A stretch of DNA of 64,000 nt. Source: Ignavibacteriota bacterium (GTDB lineage: Bacteria > Bacteroidota > Ignavibacteria > UBA10030 > SZUA-254). Made by a program: the position numbers and the translations under genes. The notes under the pieces are model-generated. The model was not told the origin of the DNA and did no database searches. It saw only the letters and a program-made list of their open reading frames with translations. The stretch covers positions 18,034 to 82,033 of the forward strand of contig JACREZ010000008.1 of the NCBI GenBank assembly GCA_016212665.1, read 5' to 3'. Of the stretch, positions 17,137-24,728 are shown one piece after another (position 1 is the stretch's first letter; each line of letters begins with the position of its first letter).

Positions 17137-18667
17137 CCAACAACAGAATACAAGTATGAAGGGCAAAGCGATTACGTTTTACTCGTACAAAGGTGGAGTT
17201 GGGAGAAGTATGGCATTAGTAAATATTGCATGCCTTATGGTACAACAAAAAAAGAAAGTATTACTCATAGATTGGGATTTGGAAGCGCCCGGTCTTCATT
17301 CTTATTTTCTTGATGTTGTGAAAAAGGACGACCTGGGTTTACTGGATTTCATAACTGACTTAATGAACTTTCCTCAAAGTGAATCAGAAAACAGTGAAGG
17401 AGGATATATTGATTTCTTATCAGGAAATATACACAAGTACATACAAAAAGATGTTCCAATTGCTAAGAGCGAATTCCGATTAGATATAATGAAGGCTGGC
17501 AAATTTGATGATGAATATACCACCCGACTTACGGCAATAAATTGGATGGAATTTTATAGAAAATCACCATCGTTCTTTAGAACATTCGCTCAGTACCTTG
17601 AGACGGAATACGATTATATTTTAATTGACTCTCGAACAGGATTGTCCGATACCGGTGGGATATGTACGATGTTAATGCCTCAAATATTAGTATTAGTGTT
17701 TGCATTAAGTAATCAAAATATAAACGGTGTTCTCGATGTAGCACAACAAAGTATACCTTATCGCTTCGAATCTCATGACGATAGAGAGTTAACTATTTTA
17801 CCTTTACCCTCGAGAATAGACAACCAGAATTATATTGCATTGAAAGATTGGATAGAGAAATACACCGAAAAGTTTCAATCGTTAATGAAAAGTTCATACA
17901 TGCTTGACGAATGTAAGTTGGTTAACTATTTCAATATTGCCAAAATACCGTATAAGCCTGAACATGCCTATGGAGAAAATATTCCGGTGCTAACCGAGGA
18001 CACGAATAATGATTTATTTATATCCTATCATTATGCACAATTTTATAGACTTGTTGAAAATGAACAACCTATCTGGGAAATATTATCACCTCAGGAAATA
18101 GAAAAAAATAGAAAACTTGCCACTTCACATATATTGAAAGGATATGAATATGACCGCGAATCCAATTATGCCTCGGCTGCAGTAGAATTTGAGAAAGCAG
18201 CTGAATTAGATATGACAAACAATAGTGCTTTTATCAGTTGGGGTAATTCTTTGGCACGTTTAGCACAGACAAAGACGGGGAACGAAGCAGACTCATTATA
18301 TTTTGAATCAATAGAAAAATACCAAAAGAGTCTATCCATTAAACCGGATTTCCATGAAGCATATGCAAACTGGGGTTTAGTTTTAGTTTATTTAGCCCAG
18401 ACAAAAACCGGGAATGAAGCAGAAGTATTGCAAAAAGAGGCATTTGAAAAATACCAAAAGGCTTTGGAATTAGGTGGAGAGTGCTATAATTTAGCTTGTT
18501 GGTATGCAGCAAAAGAAATCAAAAAGGAAGCTTTCTTTCATTTAGAGCTAAGTTTACAAAAGAGAAGAATAACGGCTACTTATGTGAAGGATGATCAAGA
18601 TTGGAAGAATTATCTTCAGGATGATGACTTCATTAATCTGTTGAATAAGTACACAAAAGAAAAATAA
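17126..18667 (+). CDS. KGGVGR-type MinD/ParA-like ATPase with TPR repeats
   Basis: A 513-residue two-part protein. Residues about 12-330 form a SIMIBI ATPase of the ParA/MinD type with YSYKGGVGRSMALVNIA (P-loop 22-28) and LLIDWDLEAPGLHSY as the following Asp-containing motif. The lysine that normally precedes Ser/Thr in the P-loop is Arg27, while the MinD signature Lys22 is kept. This KGGVGR variant recurs in predicted conflict systems, often next to TIR or other effectors. Residues about 340-513 are TPR repeats (two copies of an AQTKTGNEA segment), ending in the familiar D-x-D-W closing helix. It probably acts as a nucleotide-dependent regulator or sensor for the TIR protein. ATG 17126 overlaps the TIR gene; ATG 17156 is an alternative. 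Confidence 0.85.
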   Translation: MNINQQQNTSMKGKAITFYSYKGGVGRSMALVNIACLMVQQKKKVLLIDWDLEAPGLHSYFLDVVKKDDLGLLDFITDLMNFPQSESENSEGGYIDFLSGNIHKYIQKDVPIAKSEFRLDIMKAGKFDDEYTTRLTAINWMEFYRKSPSFFRTFAQYLETEYDYILIDSRTGLSDTGGICTMLMPQILVLVFALSNQNINGVLDVAQQSIPYRFESHDDRELTILPLPSRIDNQNYIALKDWIEKYTEKFQSLMKSSYMLDECKLVNYFNIAKIPYKPEHAYGENIPVLTEDTNNDLFISYHYAQFYRLVENEQPIWEILSPQEIEKNRKLATSHILKGYEYDRESNYASAAVEFEKAAELDMTNNSAFISWGNSLARLAQTKTGNEADSLYFESIEKYQKSLSIKPDFHEAYANWGLVLVYLAQTKTGNEAEVLQKEAFEKYQKALELGGECYNLACWYAAKEIKKEAFFHLELSLQKRRITATYVKDDQDWKNYLQDDDFINLLNKYTKEK

Positions 18668-18876
18668 CATTCCCATTGGAGGTGAATTTACTGATTAGGT
18701 AGGGCAGTTAATTCAATAATTGTAATTCCAATCTCTAAGCATGGTGCTAATCTTTCCATTATCAATACTAATAAATGGAATATTAGTGTTAATGACTCCT
18801 ATATCAGTAATAATATCTGACTTATTGATATTAATGTTTCCTGCAATATCCTTAATATATGACTGAATTGCACAAT
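18668..18876. other. AT-rich spacer with no recognised gene
   Basis: About 210 bp between the KGGVGR gene and the tandem array. It is AT-rich, with no convincing start codon or Shine-Dalgarno and no terminator. On the minus strand a frame that is open through the array continues here to a stop at 18713-18715, with a non-repetitive tail that looks protein-like, but it has no ATG, GTG or TTG start. Confidence 0.5.
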
Positions 18877-19269
18877 AGTTCCTAATATTTGCAGAAAAGT
18901 AAAGAAGTATTGTATAAAAGTTCCCAACAATTGCAGAAAAGTAGGGAAGTATTGTACAATAGTTCCTAATATTTGCAGAAAAGTAAAGAAGTATTGTATA
19001 AAAGTTCCCAACAATTGCAGAAAAGTAGGGAAGTATTGTACAATAGTTCCCAACAATTACACGAAAGTAGGGAAGTATTGTACAAAAGTTCCCAAGAATT
19101 GCAGAAAAGTAGGGAAGTATTGTACAAATGTTCCCAACAATTGCAGAAAAGTAGGGAAGAATTGTACAAAAGTTCCCAAGAATTGCAGAAAAGTAGGGAG
19201 GAATTGTACAAAAGTTCCCAAGAATTGCAGAAAAGTAGGAAAGAATTGCACAAGAGTTCCCAACAATTG
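18877..19269. repeat. 42-bp tandem array, ten starts, built from 21-nt half-units
   Basis: The AGTTCC block recurs at 18877, 18919, 18961, 19003, 19045, 19087, 19129, 19171, 19213 and 19255, exactly 42 bp apart without indels. The first four units alternate between an A type (AGTTCCTAATATTTGC start, AAAGAAG middle) and a B type (AGTTCCCAACAATTGC start, AGGGAAG middle), an 84-bp higher-order repeat; later units are B-like. Each 42-mer is itself two diverged 21-mers. Each B unit contains TTCCC and GGGAA that could pair. The truncated last unit is followed by TTGGGAAC (about 19279-19286), which pairs with GTTCCCAA at 19256-19263. All frames through the array start only at TTG; A units carry a TAA in the + frame. 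Function unknown; bases from 19290 to 19458 hold no further repeat and presumably the Lrp promoter. Confidence 0.95.
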
Positions 19270-19458
19270 TAGGAATCTTGGGAACAATTCAACTATAATT
19301 TTTCAGAAAATTACATCAAAATCGAGTGGAAGGTAAAAATATTTTATCATACCCTGAATATTACTTGCTTGTTTTCTAAATATGCCTTATATTGGCAGGC
19401 GAATAATCAATAATACCTAAATAATTAAAGTAAATCTAACTTATTCCTTATTTATAGC

Positions 19459-19911
19459 ATGGTTTTAGATGAGATAGACATCAAACTCTTGGATTCGCTC
19501 CAACAAAACGGCAGAATCAAGCGAAACGAACTTGCAGAGTCAGTTGGGCTTTCTCTCCCTTCAGTCAGCGAACGGTTACTGAAATTAGAAAATGCCGGCA
19601 TCATCGAAGGATACTACACAAAACTCGATGCGAAGAAACTCGGTAAAGACATCACCGCCTTCATCTTCGTCTCGGTTGATTCATCCAAACACTACCAATC
19701 CTTCCTCGACCACGCCGCGCACGTTGATGAAATCATCGAGTGTCATGCGGTAACAGGAGAGGGTTCGCACATCATCAAAATCAGAACAGAAAACACTTCC
19801 ACGCTCGAAAAACTTCTCAGCAAAATTCAGGCATGGCAAGGAGTCATCGGAACAAAAACACATTTGGTCTTATCATCATCAAAAGAAACAACGCGTATAA
19901 AGGTGAAATAA
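19459..19911 (+). CDS. Lrp/AsnC family transcription regulator
   Basis: A 150-residue feast/famine regulator. An N-terminal winged helix-turn-helix is visible (LDEIDIKLLDSLQQNGRIKRNELAESVGLS, then LPSVSERLLKLENAGII), and a C-terminal RAM domain carries ITAFIFVSVD, the ECHAVTGEGSHIIKI effector segment and a long last helix. Such proteins bind DNA as dimers to octamers and respond to amino acids. The gene stands 89 bp upstream of glnA in the same direction, so nitrogen or glutamine control of glnA is a reasonable inference. The spacer between them is word-like AT-rich sequence without an obvious operator. Confidence 0.92.
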   Translation: MVLDEIDIKLLDSLQQNGRIKRNELAESVGLSLPSVSERLLKLENAGIIEGYYTKLDAKKLGKDITAFIFVSVDSSKHYQSFLDHAAHVDEIIECHAVTGEGSHIIKIRTENTSTLEKLLSKIQAWQGVIGTKTHLVLSSSKETTRIKVK

Positions 19912-20000
19912 ATTTTATAATTGAAGAATGAATCAATGACTCAATCGTACATCGTCAATTCGTTTATCAACCACACTATCAACATCAACATAAAACTATC

Positions 20001-21359
20001 ATGGCTAAAAACACCAAATCAACTCCTAACAAAAAAGACATTCTCGAATTTGCTAAGCGGGATAAAGTACAGTTCATCCAATTACAATTCACCGACCTGA
20101 ACGGAATCCTCAAAGGCATCACCATCCCGATTACCAAACTCTCCGGCGTTATTGACGACGGGCTTTGGTTCGACGGTTCTTCCATCGAAGGGTTCACTCG
20201 CATCTTTGAAAGCGATATGTATTTAAAACTCGATTTGAATACGTACGCTGTTATTCCATGGACGAAAACCGGAAACCAACCAATCGTCGCCCGTTTCATG
20301 TGCGATGTGTATATGCCCGATGGAAAACCGTTCGAAGGCGACCCGCGATATATTTTGAAACGTCAACTTGAGAAAGCAAAGAAACTCGGTTATGTCTATA
20401 ATGTCGGACCTGAACTTGAGTTCTTTCTCTTCAAAAGGGAAAACCATAAACTCATTCCGCTTCCGCACGATACAGCAGGGTATTTCGACCAGACACAAGA
20501 TTTAGCAGTTGATATTCGTCAGGAGATGACGACTGCATTGATGGATTTCGGGATTGATGTCGAAGCGCTTCACCATGAAGTCGCGCCGGGTCAGCACGAA
20601 ATTGATTTCAAATACAACGACGCACTTACGATGGCTGACCAAGCCACGACATTCAAATACACCTTGAAGTACATCGCCGCACACAAAGATTTACACGCCA
20701 CGTTTATGCCCAAGCCAATTGCAGGCATTAACGGTTCGGGAATGCATGTGCATCAAAGCATCTTCAATCTTGAGGGAAAGAATTTGTTCTTCGACTCGAA
20801 GGATGATTATCATCTCTCCAAATGCGCCCGCTCGTTCATTCAGGGACAACTGACGCACATCAAAGGGATGAATGCAATTCTTAACCCTACAGTTAATTCT
20901 TATAAGCGTTTGGTTGTTGGTTATGAGGCGCCTGTCTATGTTGCTTGGGGACAGACGAATCGGTCAGCGCTCATTCGCATTCCCCGATATACACCGGGAA
21001 GAGAAAAAGCCGTACGTGCCGAACTCCGTTGTCCTGACCCTGCGGCAAATCCGTATCTTGCGTTTGCGGTTATGCTTGCGGCAGGTCTGGAAGGAATTCA
21101 AAAGAAACTCACGCCGCCCGCACCGGTTGAAGAAAACATTTATGAATTCTCCGAGCGGGAAGCAAGCGAAAGGAAGATTGATACGCTTTCAAGAGATTTA
21201 TATGACGCATTGAATAATTTTAAGAAAGATGAGTTAATCAAAGAAGCGCTCGGAGAATATGCGTTCGAGAAGTTTCTTCACCTCAAAACAACAGAGTGGG
21301 ATGAATTCCGTTTGCAGGTTACTTCGTGGGAAATTGACCAGTATCTTGAGAAGTATTAA
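20001..21359 (+). CDS. glnA: Glutamine synthetase type I
   Basis: This enzyme makes glutamine from glutamate, ammonia and ATP. The 452 residues contain the N-terminal beta-grasp with DGSSIEGF near residue 57, metal-ligand motif VGPELEFFLF near 137, HEVAPGQHEIDFKYNDAL near 192, NGSGMHVHQS near 249 (glutamate-binding and metal His), NPTVNSYKRLVVGYEAPVYVAW and a RIPRYTPGREKAVRAELRCPDPAANPYLAFA stretch. The length fits the GSI-alpha group, lacking the 25-residue insertion of GSI-beta. A Tyr is present in NIYEF where GSI-beta is adenylylated, but control by adenylylation is not expected in GSI-alpha. The Lrp-type gene upstream is the likely regulator. Confidence 0.96.
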   Translation: MAKNTKSTPNKKDILEFAKRDKVQFIQLQFTDLNGILKGITIPITKLSGVIDDGLWFDGSSIEGFTRIFESDMYLKLDLNTYAVIPWTKTGNQPIVARFMCDVYMPDGKPFEGDPRYILKRQLEKAKKLGYVYNVGPELEFFLFKRENHKLIPLPHDTAGYFDQTQDLAVDIRQEMTTALMDFGIDVEALHHEVAPGQHEIDFKYNDALTMADQATTFKYTLKYIAAHKDLHATFMPKPIAGINGSGMHVHQSIFNLEGKNLFFDSKDDYHLSKCARSFIQGQLTHIKGMNAILNPTVNSYKRLVVGYEAPVYVAWGQTNRSALIRIPRYTPGREKAVRAELRCPDPAANPYLAFAVMLAAGLEGIQKKLTPPAPVEENIYEFSEREASERKIDTLSRDLYDALNNFKKDELIKEALGEYAFEKFLHLKTTEWDEFRLQVTSWEIDQYLEKY

Positions 21360-21444
21360 ATGTTGAATCCTTAAGAAAATTCAAGTATATTGATACGAAG
21401 ATTGTCAATGGTCAAAAGTTAACTGATAATTGACAATTCATGTT

Positions 21445-21816
21445 GGGGATGACATGGTTTCGACGGAGTGTAGGATGGTCGGAATAGCATCTCGTGATCT
21501 CCGTAGTTCACGTTGCCGCTTCGGCGGCACTAGAAAACAGACGGAAAAATATAAGTGCAAACTATAACTACGCACTCGCTGCTTAATTAAATAAGCAACG
21601 CATCTTTTGTCATTATGCCCGGTGGATGGCAAGAGGTGTCGCTTTAATCGGGATAGTTCCGAATCATGCTTAGGGTTCGGAATGAAATCATTAAGCTGGA
21701 TTGCGGATAGTGTGTTTATTCCATAGTTCGCAATCGAGAAAATGATGAATAAACTATAGATGTAGAAGTTTCGGTGGTCTTCTCTTCGGACCGGGGTTCG
21801 ATTCCCCGCATCTCCA
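21445..21816 (+). ncRNA. ssrA: Transfer-messenger RNA (tmRNA)
   Basis: tmRNA rescues stalled ribosomes and tags unfinished proteins. The 5' end begins GGGGATGACATGGTTTCGAC, nearly invariant in one-piece tmRNAs, and the 3' tRNA-like part ends with GGGGTTCGATTCCCCGCATC then TCCA, whose ATCTCC pairs with the 5' GGGGAT. The tag frame runs from GCA at 21557 to TAA at 21584-21586 and encodes ANYNYALAA. The CCA tail is not encoded. The length of about 372 nt is typical. A perfect 9-bp inverted repeat (21401-21409 with 21429-21437) lies just upstream. Confidence 0.96.
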
Positions 21817-21820
21817 CATT

Positions 21821-21868
21821 AAGTGCCACTCACTCCCGCCTGGGCGGAATGAGTGGCACTTTTGTTTC
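21821..21868 (+). terminator. Rho-independent terminator of tmRNA
   Basis: A 12-bp stem (21821-21832 with 21850-21861) is continued by an inner CCGCC/GGCGG pairing and followed by TTTTGTTTCT. It begins 4 nt after the tmRNA end. Confidence 0.9.
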
Positions 21869-21890
21869 TAAGAAAACCCCTTACAAGGTC

Positions 21891-21950
21891 ATGCCGAATT
21901 TATTTCGGCATCTGTCTCGACGCCCATAGACCCTGAAATAAATTCAGGGT
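21891..21950. repeat. Pair of 21-bp palindromes, dispersed-repeat type
   Basis: Two palindromes of equal form lie close together: ATGCCGAA...TTCGGCAT (21891-21911) and ACCCTGAA...TTCAGGGT (21930-21950), each an 8-bp stem around a 5-nt AT loop. They are followed by GTGACGGACAG. This CCTGAA/TTCAGG style is a well-known form of dispersed palindromic repeat in many bacteria. It sits in the tmRNA-dapF spacer. Confidence 0.75.
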
Positions 21951-22001
21951 GACGGACAGAAGGTTTGTTTCTTTCAATAAAAAATCTGATTTTCAACAAC
22001 C

Positions 22002-22931
22002 ATGAATCAACACATTGTTGAAATATTCTTTACTAAAATGACCGGCGCCGGAAACGACTTCGTTATGATTGATAATCGTAGCGAGAAGTTGTCTTTAGAT
22101 TGGAGTAAAGCGGCAACAGTCCTTTGCAATCGTCATTATGGAATCGGAGCAGATGGGTTGATTGTCATCGAACGAAGTAGCAATGCCGATTTCCGAATGA
22201 ATTACTTCAACGCAGACGGAAGTTACGGGGGAATGTGCGGTAACGGAGGAAGATGTTCTGCAATGTTTATGTTTGATTCGCTTATCAAACCGGAAGTTGA
22301 GTTTGAGGCATTGGATTATATTTACTCTGCAAGGAAATCGGGGGATAATGTTTCGCTTTCGATGAAAAATCCAACCGACTTGCAGATAGGTAAAGAGATT
22401 GAAATTGAAGGTAACACAGTCAAATATCATTATGTTAACACCGGTTCACCTCATGTAGTAATTTATGAAAGCGAATTGCCGGAACTCTTTCAAGAGGAAA
22501 TTCATCAAAAGGGAATAGAACGGCTCGGAAGATTGATACGGAATCATCAAGCGTTTCAAAGTGATGGGACGAATGTAAATTTTGTAAGTTTATTAAAGAA
22601 CTATGAAAGAGATTCCTCACCCGCTGAAGCGGGATTCGGAATGACAAATCAACAAAAACAGCAACCAATAAAGATGCGGACATACGAGCGGGGTGTCGAG
22701 GCAGAGACATTAGCGTGCGGAACCGGTTCAGTTGCCTGCGCGGTTATTACGAATGTAGTTAATGGTTATTCATCACCGATTCAAGTTCAAACACAAAGCA
22801 ATGAAACGCTGATTGTTGGATTCAATAAAGATGGTAATCGTTTTATAGATATAGAGTTAACAGGTTCAGCAAAAGTCGTATTCTCCGGTTCAATCAAGTA
22901 CGATTCACAACATCATAAAATTTGTTCTTAG
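22002..22931 (+). CDS. dapF: Diaminopimelate epimerase with in-frame insertion
   Basis: It converts LL- to meso-diaminopimelate for lysine and peptidoglycan. The two catalytic cysteines are C79 in GGMCGNGGRC and C239 in LACGTGS. The N terminus FTKMTGAGNDFVMIDNR is standard. The 309 residues are longer than the usual 270-285. The excess is largely residues 201-222, between NFVSLLKN and the MRTYERG strand, encoded by 22602-22667, which contains the hairpin 22612-22642. The insertion is on a loop before the second-domain strand and both cysteines are intact, so activity is expected. The Rieske gene starts 4 bp after the stop. Confidence 0.95.
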   Translation: MNQHIVEIFFTKMTGAGNDFVMIDNRSEKLSLDWSKAATVLCNRHYGIGADGLIVIERSSNADFRMNYFNADGSYGGMCGNGGRCSAMFMFDSLIKPEVEFEALDYIYSARKSGDNVSLSMKNPTDLQIGKEIEIEGNTVKYHYVNTGSPHVVIYESELPELFQEEIHQKGIERLGRLIRNHQAFQSDGTNVNFVSLLKNYERDSSPAEAGFGMTNQQKQQPIKMRTYERGVEAETLACGTGSVACAVITNVVNGYSSPIQVQTQSNETLIVGFNKDGNRFIDIELTGSAKVVFSGSIKYDSQHHKICS

Positions 22932-22935
22932 CATT

Positions 22936-23379
22936 ATGGCAACATCAACCCCACAAAAGACGAGGCGAAGTTTCCTGAGAGAAGTTCTCTTTGGCTGGTT
23001 CTTCCTGACAATCCTTCCAGCATTTTATGTTCTTGCTGAGTATATCTATCCTCGCACAAAGAATGAGGTAACACTCAAAGATTTACCTATTGCCAAACTC
23101 TCTGAAGTTCCTCAAAACTCGTTCAAGATTATCCGGTTGAAGAAAAAGCCTATTATTGTAATGAACTCGGAGCAAGGGCAAGTAAAAGCATTCTCATTGA
23201 TTTGTACACATCTTGGATGTGTGGTTGAATACCGGGAAGAAGAAGAGAAGTTTCATTGTAATTGCCATAGCAGTGTGTTTGATAAGGATGGAAAAAACCT
23301 ATCCGGACCGGCGCCAAGTCCGCTAAAACCGTACCGGGTGAAACTAACCTCCACGGATATTTTGATTTCGGAGGGCTGA
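22936..23379 (+). CDS. Rieske 2Fe-2S protein of a cytochrome bc-type complex
   Basis: A 147-residue protein with an N-terminal membrane anchor (about residues 15-37, after a basic TRRSF start that may be a Tat-like signal) and a Rieske fold. Cluster ligands are in CTHLGC (about 91-96) and CNCHSS (about 108-113); the usual second box is CPCHGS, so Pro and Gly are replaced here by Asn and Ser. SGPAPSPLKPYRV is the following Pro loop. It should pass electrons from quinol to a c-type cytochrome on the periplasmic side. The stop overlaps the cytochrome b start (TGATG), so the subunits are made together. Confidence 0.93.
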   Translation: MATSTPQKTRRSFLREVLFGWFFLTILPAFYVLAEYIYPRTKNEVTLKDLPIAKLSEVPQNSFKIIRLKKKPIIVMNSEQGQVKAFSLICTHLGCVVEYREEEEKFHCNCHSSVFDKDGKNLSGPAPSPLKPYRVKLTSTDILISEG

Positions 23380-24446
23380 TGCAGTTCTTTTCGAAAGTAC
23401 AATCGTGGGTGGATGAACGGATGCATTTGAATCTGGTTCTTGATTTTTTGCATCAGAAGAAAGTTCCTCAGCATAAACATTCGTTCTGGTATTTATTTGG
23501 TGGGCTTTCACTCTTTTTCTTTGTGATTCAACTTGGTACGGGAATGTTGTTGCTGATGTATTACAGTCCAACGCCCGAAACGGCGCACGAAAGCATGACC
23601 CAAATCATGACGGAAGTACCGTTCGGGTGGTTGATTCGTTCGATGCACAAATGGTCGGCAAACCTGATGATAGCGAGCGTCTTCGTTCATCTCTTTAGCA
23701 CGATGCTTTTGCGTTCATACCGTAAGCCGCGAGAGTTGATGTGGATGAGCGGAGTCGTGCAATTCTTTCTCGTGCTTGGGTTTGCATTTACCGGTTCACT
23801 TCTGCCTTGGGATACGCTTGGGTACTTCGCAACACAAATCGGAACGGAAATTCCGAAAACCATTCCCCTTGTTGGCGAAATAGTAGTCAAGACATTACGG
23901 GGAAGCGACTTCGTTGATGGCGAAAGTTTGAAGCGAATGTTTGCTCTGCATGTTGCTATCTTACCGCTTGCAACGCTATTGGTTGTCATTTTCCATCTTG
24001 TTTTGAATCAGGTTCACGGTTCAAGCACACCTATTGGAGTTCAACCGAAAGAGAAGGGGATTCCCTTTTACCCGAATTATATCTACCGGGATGTTTTAAG
24101 TTGGATTGCAGGATTTTTTCTTTTGTTTTCTTTGGTGATATTTTTCCCCGCAGAGTTAGGAACAAAAGCCAATCCTTTTGCTTCTGCTCCTGTTGGAATT
24201 AAACCTGAATGGTATTTTCTCCCGCTTTTTCAAACATTAAAGTTTGTACCGTCAACAATCTTTGGAATGAACAGCGAAGTGATTGTAAATTCATTCGTTG
24301 GAATTTTGAGTCTGGCAGTCATGTTTCTCCCGTTCATTGACAGAAAAGCAGAGAGAAACGAATCGAGTAAGGTTATTACGTTTTGTGGGGTTGTGGGAAT
24401 TTTGTATATGGTTATCACAATCATACTTGCTTACACGACTTCCTAA
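23379..24446 (+). CDS. Cytochrome b (b6/subunit IV-type fused)
   Basis: A 355-residue membrane protein with about eight helices. Two heme-b pairs are visible: SMHKWSANLMIASVFVHLF (13 residues between the His) and LHVAILPLATLLVVIFHLV (14 between), the longer spacing being typical of the b6 side of the family. The Qo-site motif is PEWYFLPLFQTLK. The protein covers both the b6 part and subunit IV. No cytochrome c1 or f gene is in the window, so the electron acceptor is encoded elsewhere or differs. It works with the preceding Rieske protein. Confidence 0.94.
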   Translation: MQFFSKVQSWVDERMHLNLVLDFLHQKKVPQHKHSFWYLFGGLSLFFFVIQLGTGMLLLMYYSPTPETAHESMTQIMTEVPFGWLIRSMHKWSANLMIASVFVHLFSTMLLRSYRKPRELMWMSGVVQFFLVLGFAFTGSLLPWDTLGYFATQIGTEIPKTIPLVGEIVVKTLRGSDFVDGESLKRMFALHVAILPLATLLVVIFHLVLNQVHGSSTPIGVQPKEKGIPFYPNYIYRDVLSWIAGFFLLFSLVIFFPAELGTKANPFASAPVGIKPEWYFLPLFQTLKFVPSTIFGMNSEVIVNSFVGILSLAVMFLPFIDRKAERNESSKVITFCGVVGILYMVITIILAYTTS

Positions 24447-24460
24447 TTACCATTAACTTC

Positions 24461-24601
24461 ATGCTATCAGATAGTTTATCACAAGTTCTTCAATCATCAC
24501 TGCCAACCTTCGGGGAACGGCTTGCTCTTTTCTTCATCACCTTCTTTGTTCTTTCAATACTTGGAATGTTGGTCTATTTCAAGATGAAGGAAGATGAATA
24601 A
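24461..24601 (+). CDS. 46-residue single-helix membrane peptide
   Basis: Starts at ATG 24461, 14 bp after the cytochrome b stop. It has one strongly hydrophobic helix (LALFFITFFVLSILGMLVYF, about residues 22-41) after an amphipathic start and ends in KMKEDE. The size, topology and position fit a small accessory subunit of the cytochrome b-Rieske complex, comparable to the small Pet subunits of b6f, but no sequence family is recognised. The longer frame from 24383 lies inside the cytochrome gene. Confidence 0.6.
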   Translation: MLSDSLSQVLQSSLPTFGERLALFFITFFVLSILGMLVYFKMKEDE

Positions 24602-24728
24602 ACTCGAATTGCGAATTGCCAATTTCGAATTATTACAAATTAACAATTACCAATAGTGATTGGTCAATTGTATATTGCTAATTAACTACAACTAGAAACT
24701 GAAAACAGGAAACAGAAAACTGTAAACC
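24602..24728. repeat. Word-like low-complexity spacer
   Basis: A spacer made of three short related-word runs: AATTGC/AATTCGAA-type words (24605-24650), TCAATTGTATATTGC-type words, then GAAACTGAAAACAGGAAACAG (24690-24722) directly before the tryptophanase start. No gene, and no terminator after the cytochrome unit. See findings for the wider pattern. Confidence 0.55.

Noticed and set aside
18799..19292. Several long frames (both strands) through the 42-bp array
   Set aside because: The period is a multiple of three and stop-free in several frames, so they are open by construction; all begin with TTG and none has a ribosome site.
21401..21437. Inverted ATTGTCAAT/ATTGACAAT pair as an operator of tmRNA
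   Set aside because: It lies just before the 5' end, but the surrounding spacer is word-like AT-rich sequence in which such pairs are expected; no promoter could be aligned to it.
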